Source: Posidonia oceanica
Lineage: Eukaryota; Streptophyta; Magnoliopsida; Alismatales; Posidoniaceae
DNA: 64,000 nt
Direction: 5' to 3'
NCBI GenBank assembly: GCA_037176725.1
Contig: JAZBRS010000050.1
Coordinates: 16,200,001-16,264,000 of the forward strand
A model generated the notes under the pieces. It did not search any database. It saw only the letters and a list, made by a program, of their open reading frames with translations, and had not been told where the DNA came from. Of this stretch, positions 55,141 to 64,000 are shown piece after piece (position 1 is the first letter of the stretch; the number at the start of each line of letters is the position of its first letter). A program made the translations under genes and the position numbers.

Positions 55141-56654
55141 ACTTGGGTTGTAGGTTAGATGTTTAACTGGATTTTTTAATGACTATTTTTAGGTTAATTA
55201 GTGTGTTTTAGGCTTGATTAGGGTTTTAGGGTTTTATTTTGTTTTTAATTTGTTTTCCACTTGATTAGGTGTTGGTTAAATCTTTTAAAATTGTTTTTAA
55301 AATTGTGTTTTCTTGTTAAGCATTCTAGGATGTTAATTAGGATTTTTAGGATTTATTTTTATATTAATTAGGGTGGGTTTTGGGCTTTTTATTTCTAGTC
55401 TTTTATGTTTTCCTTCTTTAAGTCTTTTGACCTATGTTTTTGATTTTTATTTGTTAATTCTTCTTGATGCTTTTTAGTTGGATTTCTCTGGTTTGATTAA
55501 GTGTTTTAAGTCTTCTAACTGTATTTTCTTTTTCCTCTTTTAATTAAGTTCTTATGCTGTTTTTTCTTATGTTTATTAGGTTAAGCCTTTTGTCTTCTTT
55601 AATTACTTGTTTTAGTGCTTGATTTTTAATTCTTCTCTTTAGGGTTTGTTTTTTAATTCTTTTAGTGGGGTTTTCATTTTTGGTAGGTTCTGATTTTATT
55701 TCAATTTTTTAGTTGATTTTACAGTATTTTCTTTTAGTTTGTTTTGCATTTTTTAGTTTGCATGCTTGATTTTCTTTTTAGCTTGATTTAGTTAAGTTTG
55801 AGTTTTTAATCATTTGTTTAATGTTTTTTAGTTGCTTTTCTTGGAATTCTGATTTGTTTCTTTTATGTTTTGGAGTTTTACAGATTTTTAAGGGTTTTTA
55901 TGGTTTTTTGCAAAAGAGAGAAGAAGGAAAAGGGAAAAAAGAAGAAAAGGGAAAAAAGAGAATAAAAGGGGAAAGAGATAGGTTTGGGGAAAAGATTTTT
56001 TAAAATTCGGAGAAAATGCTAAAAATAAAATAAAAATAGGAATAAGATAGAGAAGGGATAGGAGTACAAAGGGGGCCCACAGCCAAACCGGAAAAAGGGC
56101 AAGAAGGGGATGAAAAGAGAGGCGATAATCAGGAGAGAGAGAGGAGAGAGAAAACGATAATCCCGGAGAGAGAAAACGATAATCCAGGCAAAAGGGGGTC
56201 TTAGGAGTCTCGGAAAGGGGTGAAACTTGGCAGGTGTGGGGTCTAGGGTTTCTAGTTCTGGTCCTGCAGTTTTGGTTTGGTTTTGAGGAAGTTTTGGAGG
56301 GGTTTTGAGGTGTAGAAAAGGGGTATTTTTGTCTAAGTTTCCCAGGATTTTTGGGAGGGGTCTGGTTTGAGATTTGGCAGGCTTTTTGGTGGGTTTGCTA
56401 AGGCATCAGGGGTGAGTTTTCCTATGAATTTTGGTTGGTTTTCGGATTCGGGAAAGGGGGGTAATCCTAGGTTGAGTTTGGGCCTGTTTTGAAGGGAAAG
56501 ATGGAGAGGAAGGTGTGGGTTTGGGTCTAGATTCGGGTCCAACAGCCACCGGAAGGCTCCAAACGATCCAGCCTGTCAAAATGGGGTGTCAACACATATA
56601 CTTATTGTTTTTGTCCTCCTTCTATCTATTTTAATTACAATAATGTGTACTTAA

Positions 56655-57559
56655 AGTGTGTTGTATATTTTCAAGTGTTCGATGTATTGTGTTTAAATGA
56701 CAATCAATGGAACAATCAAATGTTTTGTGCAAAACAAAAGTGTTCAATGTATTGTCCTTCAACCCATGTATCAATAGAAAGATTCAAAGATTGAAACAAA
56801 CGCATTAGCTACAGTTGTGTCAAACAGATTGAAACAAACACATTAGAATGATTCACTAGAAATATTCAATGATTCAATGTAAGGTTTCATGGGTTATGGC
56901 TAACAAAATGATAAAGGAGCACCAGCTGGACCTATTCATACATATCGGATGCAAATATAATTCATTTCCTTGTGTTAATGAAAAATGATTGTGTTTCTTT
57001 GTTAATAAGGGAAGTATCTGTCAAACCTGAAGCTTCAGGTATCAAACACATGTAAAGATTGAAATCATTGTTTATCTTCAGTTGTGTATCAGTTGTGTAT
57101 AAAAAAGCTCTCAAAAACACATGTAAAGAAATAAAGATCATTGATTGCTACAAAATGATAAAGGAGCACCAGCTGTAAAGAAAGAAAGTTCATCAGTTAA
57201 AACACATGTAAAGATCTCAGCTTCCATTTATCTCCCATGTAAATATCTCAAAAACCACATGTTTATCTCCCATGTAAAGAAAGAAAGATCATTGATTGCT
57301 ACAAAATGATAAAGGAGCACATATAAAGATCAGTTGAAACACATATAAAGATCTCAACTTCCATTTATCTCTCATGTAAATATTTCAAATACCACATGTT
57401 TATCTCCCATGTAAATATCAGTTGAAACACATGTAAATATCTCAACTTCCATTTATCTCCCATATAAATATCTTAAAGACTACATGTTTATCTCCCATGT
57501 AAAGATCAGTTGAAACACATGTAAAGATCTCAGCTTCCATTTATCTCCCATGTAAAGAT
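56655..57559. repeat. Irregular repeats related to the 107-bp array
   Basis: Downstream flank of the GRF gene, then degenerate repeats of CACATGTAAAGATCTCAGCTT and TTTATCTCCCATGTAAATATC (57040-57559), apparently an earlier, shorter form of the array that follows. Confidence 0.65.
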
Positions 57560-57948
57560 CACAAACACATGTAAAGATAACAGTTGAATTGAAACCATTA
57601 GCTAACAGTTGAAACAAACACATGTAAAGATTTCAAAAATATTGAAACATCTCAGCTTCTTTAGATCACAAACACATGTAAAGATAACAGTTGAATTGAA
57701 ACCATTAGCTAACAGTTGAAACAAACACATGTAAATATCTCAAAAATATTGAAACATCTCAACTTCTTAAGATCACAAACACATGTAAATATAACAGTTG
57801 AATTGAAACCATTAGCTAACATTTGAAACAAACACATGTAAAGATCTCAAGTATCGAAACATCTCAGCTCATTTAGATCACAAACACATGTAAAGATAAC
57901 AGTTAAATTGAAACCATTAACTAACAGTTGAAACAAACATGATGTAAA
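57560..57948. repeat. 107-bp tandem repeat, part 1 (about 3.6 copies)
   Basis: Units of about 107 bp contain CACAAACACATGTAAAGATA, then GTTGAATTGAAACCATTAGC and ATTGAAACATCTCAGCTTCT. The array is interrupted at about 57949 and resumes at 59208. Confidence 0.88.
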
Positions 57949-59207
57949 TTTTAATTAACCGTAAGTGCACGGTGTACTGTGTAGTATGTATGCAAAATAC
58001 GAGTCGATCCCACAGAGAATAATGTTTAAAAACAAATACTTATTATCAACTATTGAAAGTGGAGTTTAGATTGATGATGATCGAGAACTACAAATAGAAG
58101 ATGTAATCAAACTAATTAAAACAAACCTAGGGTTTTGAATCCATTTATGTAAAATCCAATATGCATGATTAAATCCACTCTTGTCTCTCTTCACGATCTA
58201 AATAGTTTACTCAATGGTTATTATCCTAACCTATATGCAAAGCACCATAGATTATCAAGTCCTACGATAAAATCATACAAAATAAACTAAATTAAATGAT
58301 ATATGATAAATCTGCGATTATATACACAACTCCCAAGTATTCTTCCCCTAGCATAGATTAAAAAGATGTTATCAATATTAATCTATCAAAGTTTATCGAA
58401 TGATGAATGATCCATGTCATATACATCCAGTCTACATAATCATAGCATTTTAAGCAAGAGAAGACTATAAGAGACTTAATCACAACATATGAACATACAT
58501 AAACTTCATCTAAGCCTTAGATCTAAAAACTTAGCCACACATGATTATGCAAAATATCAAAATAAAAGAGAGGGAAGGAGAAGAGCAAGACATAATTAAT
58601 AAAAAGGAAATGAACTTGTATATTAATGAAATACCTTGATTACAGAAAATAGCTTAAAGAGCTCTACAACAATGGAGAAAGAAAGCTTAAGTTTAATGTG
58701 GAAGATTAAGGATCCCCTAGGGTTTACACAATGGGTCCCTTTATAGGTTTACAAGACTTGACCGTCACATAAACAAATCTAGATACAAATGAGGAAACTG
58801 AATTTCAATTATAAGATATTTCCAAGATATTTCTGTGATTGCCAAAGATAGTGTCTAAAATATCTTCTCTAGGCGCCTGGGAGGCGCCAGATGTGCTTTG
58901 GGCGCCTAGGGGGAGCCATCTGTTCCTGAATTTTCTCTAACTTTGTTACTTCTGTTATCTTATCTTACTTCTCGTGTTCACACACGTGGAAAAGATATAT
59001 TTAATATCTTGCACGGATTTCCATTTCTTTTATTCTTGGATTTGCTTTTTTTTTTGTCTTTTATCATTTTTCCTCATTCTTTTCTTCTTTTCTCCTTTTC
59101 TCTTCAGGTTCAAAGTTCCTGCACAAATTGCACAAAATACATCGAGTAATATTATTTATGAACAAAAGAGGTAAATATGGGCATAAAATATGTAAGAATA
59201 ATGTGCT
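57949..59207. mobile_element. 1.26-kb insertion within the 107-bp array
   Basis: Foreign sequence splits the repeat array. The left part begins near TTTTAATTAACCGTAAGTGC, followed by GAGTCGATCCCACAGAGAAT; such words recur at the ends of a common plant repeat family whose class I cannot name. A T-rich stretch follows (59030-59100), and palindromic GGCGCC words occur near 58873-58910. No coding capacity and no clear duplication. Confidence 0.5.
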
Positions 59208-59545
59208 AATCAAAACACATGTAAAGATCTCAAAAATATTGGGACATCTCAGCTTCTTAAGGTCACAAACACATGTAAATATAACAGTTGAATTGAAACC
59301 ATTAGCTAACAGTTGAAACAAACACATGTAAAAATCTCAAAAATATTGAAACATCTCAGCTTCTTTAGATCACAAACACACGTAAAGATAACAGTTGAAT
59401 TGAAACTATTAGCTAACAGTTGAAACAAATACATGTAAAGATCTCAAAAATATTGAAACATCACAACTTCTTAAGATCACAAACACATGTAAATATAACA
59501 ATTGAATTGAAACCATTAGCTAACAGTTGAAACAAACACAGACAA
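59208..59545. repeat. 107-bp tandem repeat, part 2 (about 3 copies)
   Basis: Continuation of the array after the insertion, with the same unit and period. Confidence 0.88.
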
Positions 59546-59985
59546 ACATTATGCTACAAAGGACCATTATGCTACCAATTAGAAAGACCATATGTAAAGA
59601 CCACATGTAAAGGACCATAATGCTACAAAGAAAAATCTACACAGAGACCATTACAAAGTTCATAAACAGATAACTGTTATCTACAGACAATTAGTTCAAA
59701 AAGACTATTAGAAAGTTCATAAATAGACAACTGTTACCTACAGACAATTAGTTCAGAAAGACCATTAGAGAGTTCTGTTTCTATCAGATAATTAGGCTAT
59801 CTTTAGATCATTGTTTGGATCTCAGTAAATCACAGTAACCACTAACATTGTTTTAACTGCATGACTCATAACCCAACCCACTCACATATTACTTGAATTG
59901 GTCTGTTGCTGCTGCTGTTGATCTTGAGAAGGCCCCTAGATGACATGTTGCTGTTGATGTTGTTGTTGGTGCATTCCAAACAAAG
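59546..59985. other. Intergenic, downstream of the MURA gene
   Basis: Repeated words ACAGACAATTAGTTCARAAAGAC (about 59690-59770) and CAG/CTG-rich sequence. No separate gene. Confidence 0.5.
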
Positions 59986-59989
59986 ATTG

Positions 59990-60994
59990 TGAGGGGAAAT
60001 GTTGTCTTTGTTGCTGCATTGGTCATGATTCACTTGTCAGTTCAGGGGTACAAGAGAATGGATCATCCCTCTGCACATTTGATCTCACCCTTCCTTGTCT
60101 TGGTAAGTCAACCATGTTAGCAAGTAAGCCATCTTCTGTAATTGACATGGTGTCCTTCTTCCTCCTCCTTGGAGCATTGTTTGGGTTCCTTGGCCTCCCT
60201 CCTTTCTTCTTAGGTGGTGGTTCACTACAAACACATGTAAACAAGGATAATGTATTAAACATAAAAGTATGGAAAGAAAGAAGAATTTAATAGAATTGAA
60301 AATATAGACTTTGTGTTTTAACCTAGCTTCTGCAGATGGTGTTGGTGGGTCAGAACTTGTTGGTGGGTCATTCTTCCTTGGATATGTTTTCATTCTATGC
60401 CCAAGTTCTCCACAATTCTTACACCTGTGTTGCCATCTGATTTCATGACCACCCAACTTCTCATCTTTACTTCAGAATCTTTTGTTCTTGGGCCTATCAA
60501 CTTGTGGTTTGATTTCTGGGGGCTTAACTTGTGGACTGTCTTCGGCCTTCTCCCATAGTGACTTATCTGGCATTGGATTGATTCCACCCCTATAGGCCTT
60601 CAAATATATTGTTGTTGCGTAGCAACAATCCACATAGTTCTCCCATTTGGCTTGCCTAATAGAACCAATAAAAGATGCAGTATGTGTGCATGGTAGACCA
60701 GTGAGTTGCCACACCCTACAAGTGCAAGTCCTCTCCTCTGATATCAGGCCCCACCACTTCTGCTTTGTAATCTAAGCTTCTAAGGACCGAAAATCCTCCT
60801 AAACCTCTAAATATTTCAACAAGGTATTTCCTTGCAAATGGTACAATACTATCGGTAAATTTCCTTGCATTCTTCTGTCTAATATACATTCATTTCATTA
60901 TTTTTTGTCTTGTTAAATCCATGCATAATACTATAGGTTTCCACATTGCTTCTCCTATGTATGCATTAAATGACTCGGATATATTGTTTGTTAT
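59990..60994 (-). pseudogene. MURA-like (MuDR) transposase, C-terminal part, cut by LTR D
   Basis: It reads on the minus strand from 60994. ITNNISESFNAYIGEAMWKP corresponds to the conserved NN..ESFN segment after the catalytic core. Then comes MYIRQKNARKF, a SWIM zinc finger CTCRVWQLTGLPCTHT with all Cys/His intact (60690-60740), and YLKAYRGGINPMP...W. A CCHC knuckle follows with its last Cys lost (CKNCGELGHRMKTY) and an AT-hook-like KKGGRPRNPN near the end. Frames shift near 60780 and 60480, or introns lie there. The N-terminal two thirds, with the DDE core, are on the far side of LTR D. It would catalyse excision and insertion of the element. Confidence 0.82.
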
Positions 60995-63900
60995 TGTAGC
61001 GATCCCATGAGTTTCGCGACCGTCCGTGGACGCTGCCAGAGCTCGCGTGCACCGATCGAAAATCAGGTTCACTATTAGCGGGTGATCCGAGGAGGAAACT
61101 CGACTCAAAACACCGAAAACAGAGGCGAAAAGCCAAAGGGAAGAAGAAAGAAAAAGGAAAAGGGAGTCGCCACCTAGTCTATTATGGGAAAGATGAGGAA
61201 AACCAAGGAAAAGCATAAAAAACAAACAAATAGATGCAATGCTATGCAAAAATGGATGACTCGTGCCAAACACGAGGGTAAAAGGGTCATTGCGGGCCAG
61301 AGAAAGGGTAAGGACTCCTATAACGCGCGGGAAAGGTGTTAGGCACCCCCGACACGCCCGAGAAGTTGGTCTTTCTAGGCTAACTCGCTCGCTTTGCCGG
61401 AAAATGCATGCTTTGAATGCCTAAGTGCCATGAATGCCATGTATGGAAATTAAACGTGTTGTCTATGCGCTCAGCAGCGCTACTAGTGTTCTGAACCGGG
61501 CGAACCCTGGTTCGTAAGAACTCCAAGTAGTAAGCATCACTGTCCTAATGCAAATGCAAGCGATAAAGTAAAACTGCGAGGGAAACCATGCAATGCAAGC
61601 GACACGCAAGGGATAAGGCAAAGCGGGTGCAAGGCTAAAACCACGGGAAAGCGTGCAAGGCGAGACGCAAAACAAAAACAGGGTCCCGACAGCATGCATG
61701 GGTGTTGTAGGCATGTACCGGGACCAACGAAATGCAAGGGGCGGCGATCAAAATGGATTCGGCACTTAAAACGGAGGTGCAGCTTACTGTAAGTGTTGGA
61801 CGCGACTACCAGCAGCGTCCAATGTTGGACGCTCGGATGGAAGGCGTCCTACATAGGCAGAAGCCAAAATGCAGAAAACATGCAATGCAAGCTTGGAAAA
61901 TATGGATTTGATGCAATGTAAAAATCCAAGAGCAGATAGAGCATGCTGGGAAGCCAAAACACAAGGTCCAGAAATCAGAAGCAAGATCAAAGCGATTTTA
62001 AAATTGGTAGAGGGTGTTGAATGTTCAGAATGACAGCGTCCAATGTTGGACGCTGAACAACCAAGCCATGCTTTTGAAAGGAATGCATGCATGCAGACTA
62101 TGTAGATGCGATGCAGATGCTGCATGAGAGTGCATGACATGTATAACATGCAAGGCAATCAAGATAAACAACCAGAATAAGATTTGATGGCAAGATGCAA
62201 GCATGAATGATTTTAAGCTACTACAGGGTGTTGGACGCTAGAACATACAGCGTCCAACATAGGACGCTGCTGTCTCCAGCGTCCAACGCTCTGGAAACAG
62301 ATAGATGGCAAGATGGCATGCAAACTAGCAAGGAAACATCATGACATGCATTCAAGTTGCTGTAAATAGACGTAGGCATGGCATGCAGGCATGGATCAAA
62401 CAAACATGAGAGATCAGAGCATCATGCAAGCAATTAAATGGAAGTTACTGAGCAGAAACGTAAGACACTGGAAACATCAGTGTCCAACATAGGACGCTGA
62501 AGGCACCAGCGTCCAACACATGGAGGATGCAAACTTACCTGCAAAAGGGGGAGCTCAGCTCTAAACCCCATTTAAACATGCATGCAAGCTACTGAGGACA
62601 TGCCAGATCAAGAAAGACATTCAAACCAAGCATATAACCCATGAGAAGCAAGTAAGAAAGAGCATGTAAAGGAATAAAGGGGTAAAAATCCACGAAAATT
62701 AGCATGCAACTTGAGAGGAGATTAGCAAGCCTAAACATGGTTGCCATAGGGGCCAAGCATCACTAAACATGCATGGATCATATATATAACTCAAAAAGAA
62801 ACAACATGCAAGCATGGCAGCAGATGTAAGCTAGCAGATATGTAAGACGCTGGATGAACCAGCGTCCAACGTTGGACGCGACTCACTCCAGCGTCCAACG
62901 CAGGCAGACGGCATATTAACATGAGGCATGCAATATTGATCCAAAACGGGATCAAAACAGGATATTACGCATGCAAAGGCATCAAGGAACATGTCAGGAA
63001 GCATATACCACAAGCTCATGAAGATGTAAGCAAAGCATGGCAAGCATGAAAGCAAGATCAGAGCAAAAGAAAACAAACAGCTGGGTGTTGGATGCTGCAC
63101 TATTGCACGTCCAACGTTGGACGCACCAGTCTGGGTGCCCAACAAGTCGAAAACTCCTCGGGAAAAATCGATGCTCAGATCGGTGCAAAAAGGGAAGCTA
63201 AGGATCTAGGAAGCATGAGCATGCAAAGGGGAGCATGAGCATATGTTCAAAACTAAAAATGGGCAGGTGGTTAGCTCCACCCACCTCCTCCTCCTTGCGG
63301 CCGGTGGCAGGAGCTATTCCGGCCAGCCAAGGAGGCGCGTGTGCCAAAGAACTATCCTAACATGCTCGTGTGTCCATGGGCTAGCTACGGGTATCGAATG
63401 CCTACCTTGGTGCAGCCTGGAACGGCTGTTCGGCTCGCGGCTGGTCGGCGCAGAAGTTTGCGGTAGACGAACTCCGGCGAGCTTGCTCAGCGCGTAGGAG
63501 GCACAGGAGAGGGAGCCGGAGGTCTGGGAGTGGAGGTGGGAGTTCACTCTTGTTCGCTCGAGCGCTCAATTCTCTCTGGAGTGGGTGTGGTGGTCTGTGC
63601 AATGGCTGGAAGGTTGCTGTTTTGTTGGGTTCATGGGTTGGTTTTCAACGGCGGCAGAGACTTTAGTAGACAATGGCAGGCGATGGCAGGCCGAGGCAAG
63701 AGTGGGGAGTCCTCGAGGGATGTCAAGGAGTTAGTGTGGAAGGTTCGGATGGTCACCAAAGTCGTTGTAGTGGCAGAGATGGGCTGGCAAAGGCAGTGAC
63801 TGCGGAGGTGAGTGGGAAACGGGCTGGGGCGGAAATGAGGTGGTGGCAGGCTGTCACATGGCCTTGGCAGCTAGTGGGTGGCTTGGAGTGGTGAGGGGAT

Positions 63901-64000
63901 GGCTAGTAAGTGGTGTACGGGCGGCGAAGTGGACGGAAGGTGAGCCAGAGGTGGCGGAGCAGCCGCTGCACCTCCCGGGTCGTTGGACGTTGGTGCAGAG
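60995..64000 (-). mobile_element. Giant LTR (copy D), 3' part, inserted in MURA
   Basis: It starts (plus view) TGTAGCGATCCCATGAG and shares the terminal 550-bp block with copies B and C, including GGGAGTCGCCACC and the GTGTTAGGCACCCCCGACAC block. GTTAT (60990-60994) is the candidate target duplication. The other end is outside the window. The middle holds scattered palindromes built on GTCCAAC/GTTGGAC; from 63250 the sequence becomes GC-rich like the other copies. No coding domain seen. Confidence 0.88.
61795..63130. repeat. Scattered palindromes GCGTCCAACGTTGGACGC in LTR D
   Basis: Full or half copies occur near 61796, 61814, 62033, 62228, 62252, 62277, 62485, 62512, 62857, 62890, 63086 and 63108, with another near 63983. 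Several are perfect or near-perfect 16-18 bp palindromes; the others are half-sites. They are absent from the visible parts of copies A-C. Confidence 0.85.

Larger units (their letters stand above)
50952..56599 (-). mobile_element. Solo giant LTR (copy C, 5,638 bp) with 5-bp target duplication
   Basis: The LTR occupies 50957-56594; on the minus strand it starts TGTTGACACCCC and ends ATCGCTACA. CATAT flanks both sides (50952-50956 and 56595-56599). No internal domain exists, so recombination between two LTRs probably removed it. The 3' part (50957-51560) is the block shared with copies B and D. The middle holds a 30-bp tandem array, and 53800-56594 matches copy A. Confidence 0.95.
50572..56654 (+). 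pseudogene. GRF-type zinc-finger membrane protein gene, disrupted by LTR C
   Basis: Exon 1 (50572-50721) ends EGSKNRQFWRCPSWR and exon 2 (from 50793) continues DISLTCNFFQWIEGEV, joined across a 71-bp GT-AG intron in phase. The pattern Cys...GR.FW.CP.W...C.FFQW is the GRF zinc finger, a nucleic-acid-binding fold. After SSIDELILMKLAAIEEKCDE comes a short coiled helix. The frame is then interrupted in codons for LYLHI by LTR C. On the other side of the LTR the frame resumes at 56600 with LIVFVLLLSILITIMCT and a stop (56652-56654), a hydrophobic C-terminal anchor. Small GRF-plus-anchor proteins are numerous in plants. The original reading frame is intact apart from the insertion, so the disruption may be recent. 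Confidence 0.75.
49974..64000. mobile_element. Putative autonomous Mutator-like element (MULE-2), split by two giant LTRs
   Basis: Beginning about 100 bp upstream of the outer PPOX2 start codon, GGGTTTTTTTGCTCAAATACC-like sequence resembles the G-rich start of a plant MULE terminal repeat. Inside are a GRF zinc-finger gene (plus) and a MURA transposase gene (minus) in convergent orientation, with tandem repeats between, the same general plan as mudrA/mudrB in maize MuDR. LTR C sits in the first gene and LTR D in the second. The right end lies beyond the window, so element status is inference. Confidence 0.45.

Noticed and set aside
61784..63188. Minus-strand frames of 60-124 codons in LTR D
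   Set aside because: No domains, short, and they cross the palindromic sites; typical chance frames.

Overview
This is a transposon-dense stretch of a flowering-plant nuclear genome, probably a dicot. It holds one host gene on the minus strand: an 18-exon gene for the mitochondrial-type protoporphyrinogen IX oxidase (PPOX2/HEMG2 type), spread over 18745-49873. I reassembled it from splice-bounded exons, several only 31-75 bp long. Its introns have been inflated by nested insertions, so about 1.5 kb of coding sequence covers 31 kb. Seventeen exons join in phase. The seventh (about 40053-40097) looks decayed, so the copy may be a pseudogene.

Layout. 1-2873: start of a giant LTR (minus). 2874-7640: internal part of a Tat/Ogre-like retroelement, with a broken DUF7745-like ORF and a hairpin-rich 92-bp minisatellite. 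7641-10277: LTR on the plus strand, followed by seven 40-bp repeats. 10785-13568: truncated Copia element (minus). 13569-18744: gene-poor DNA with SINE-like pieces and a PIF/Harbinger element. 18745-49873: the PPOX2 gene. Its introns carry a Tourist-like MITE (19891-20460), a Copia element (22506-30276) that itself contains a complete hAT element (23992-27027), a LINE fragment, a Mutator-like element with FAR1-type transposase and Ulp1-like protease (about 31996-38920), and a second Copia element (42331-47220).

From about 49974 to the window end lies what I read as a second Mutator-like element. It carries a GRF zinc-finger/membrane protein gene (plus) facing a MURA transposase gene (minus), with a 107-bp tandem repeat between them. 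Two giant LTRs have split it: a 5,638-bp solo LTR with a perfect 5-bp target duplication (50957-56594), inside the membrane-anchor codons of the GRF gene, and another LTR (from 60995 past the window end) inside the transposase.

Two patterns stand out. First, three unrelated transposons in the PPOX2 introns keep long frames with no frameshift in the hAT and FAR1-type transposases, yet are broken by many stop codons that nearly all fit C-to-T or G-to-A change (CAA, CGA or TGG to stop). Second, the giant LTR family keeps the same termini but ranges from 2.6 to over 5.6 kb, and each copy has its own internal repeat (92-bp hairpin units beside it, a 30-bp array, or scattered palindromes).
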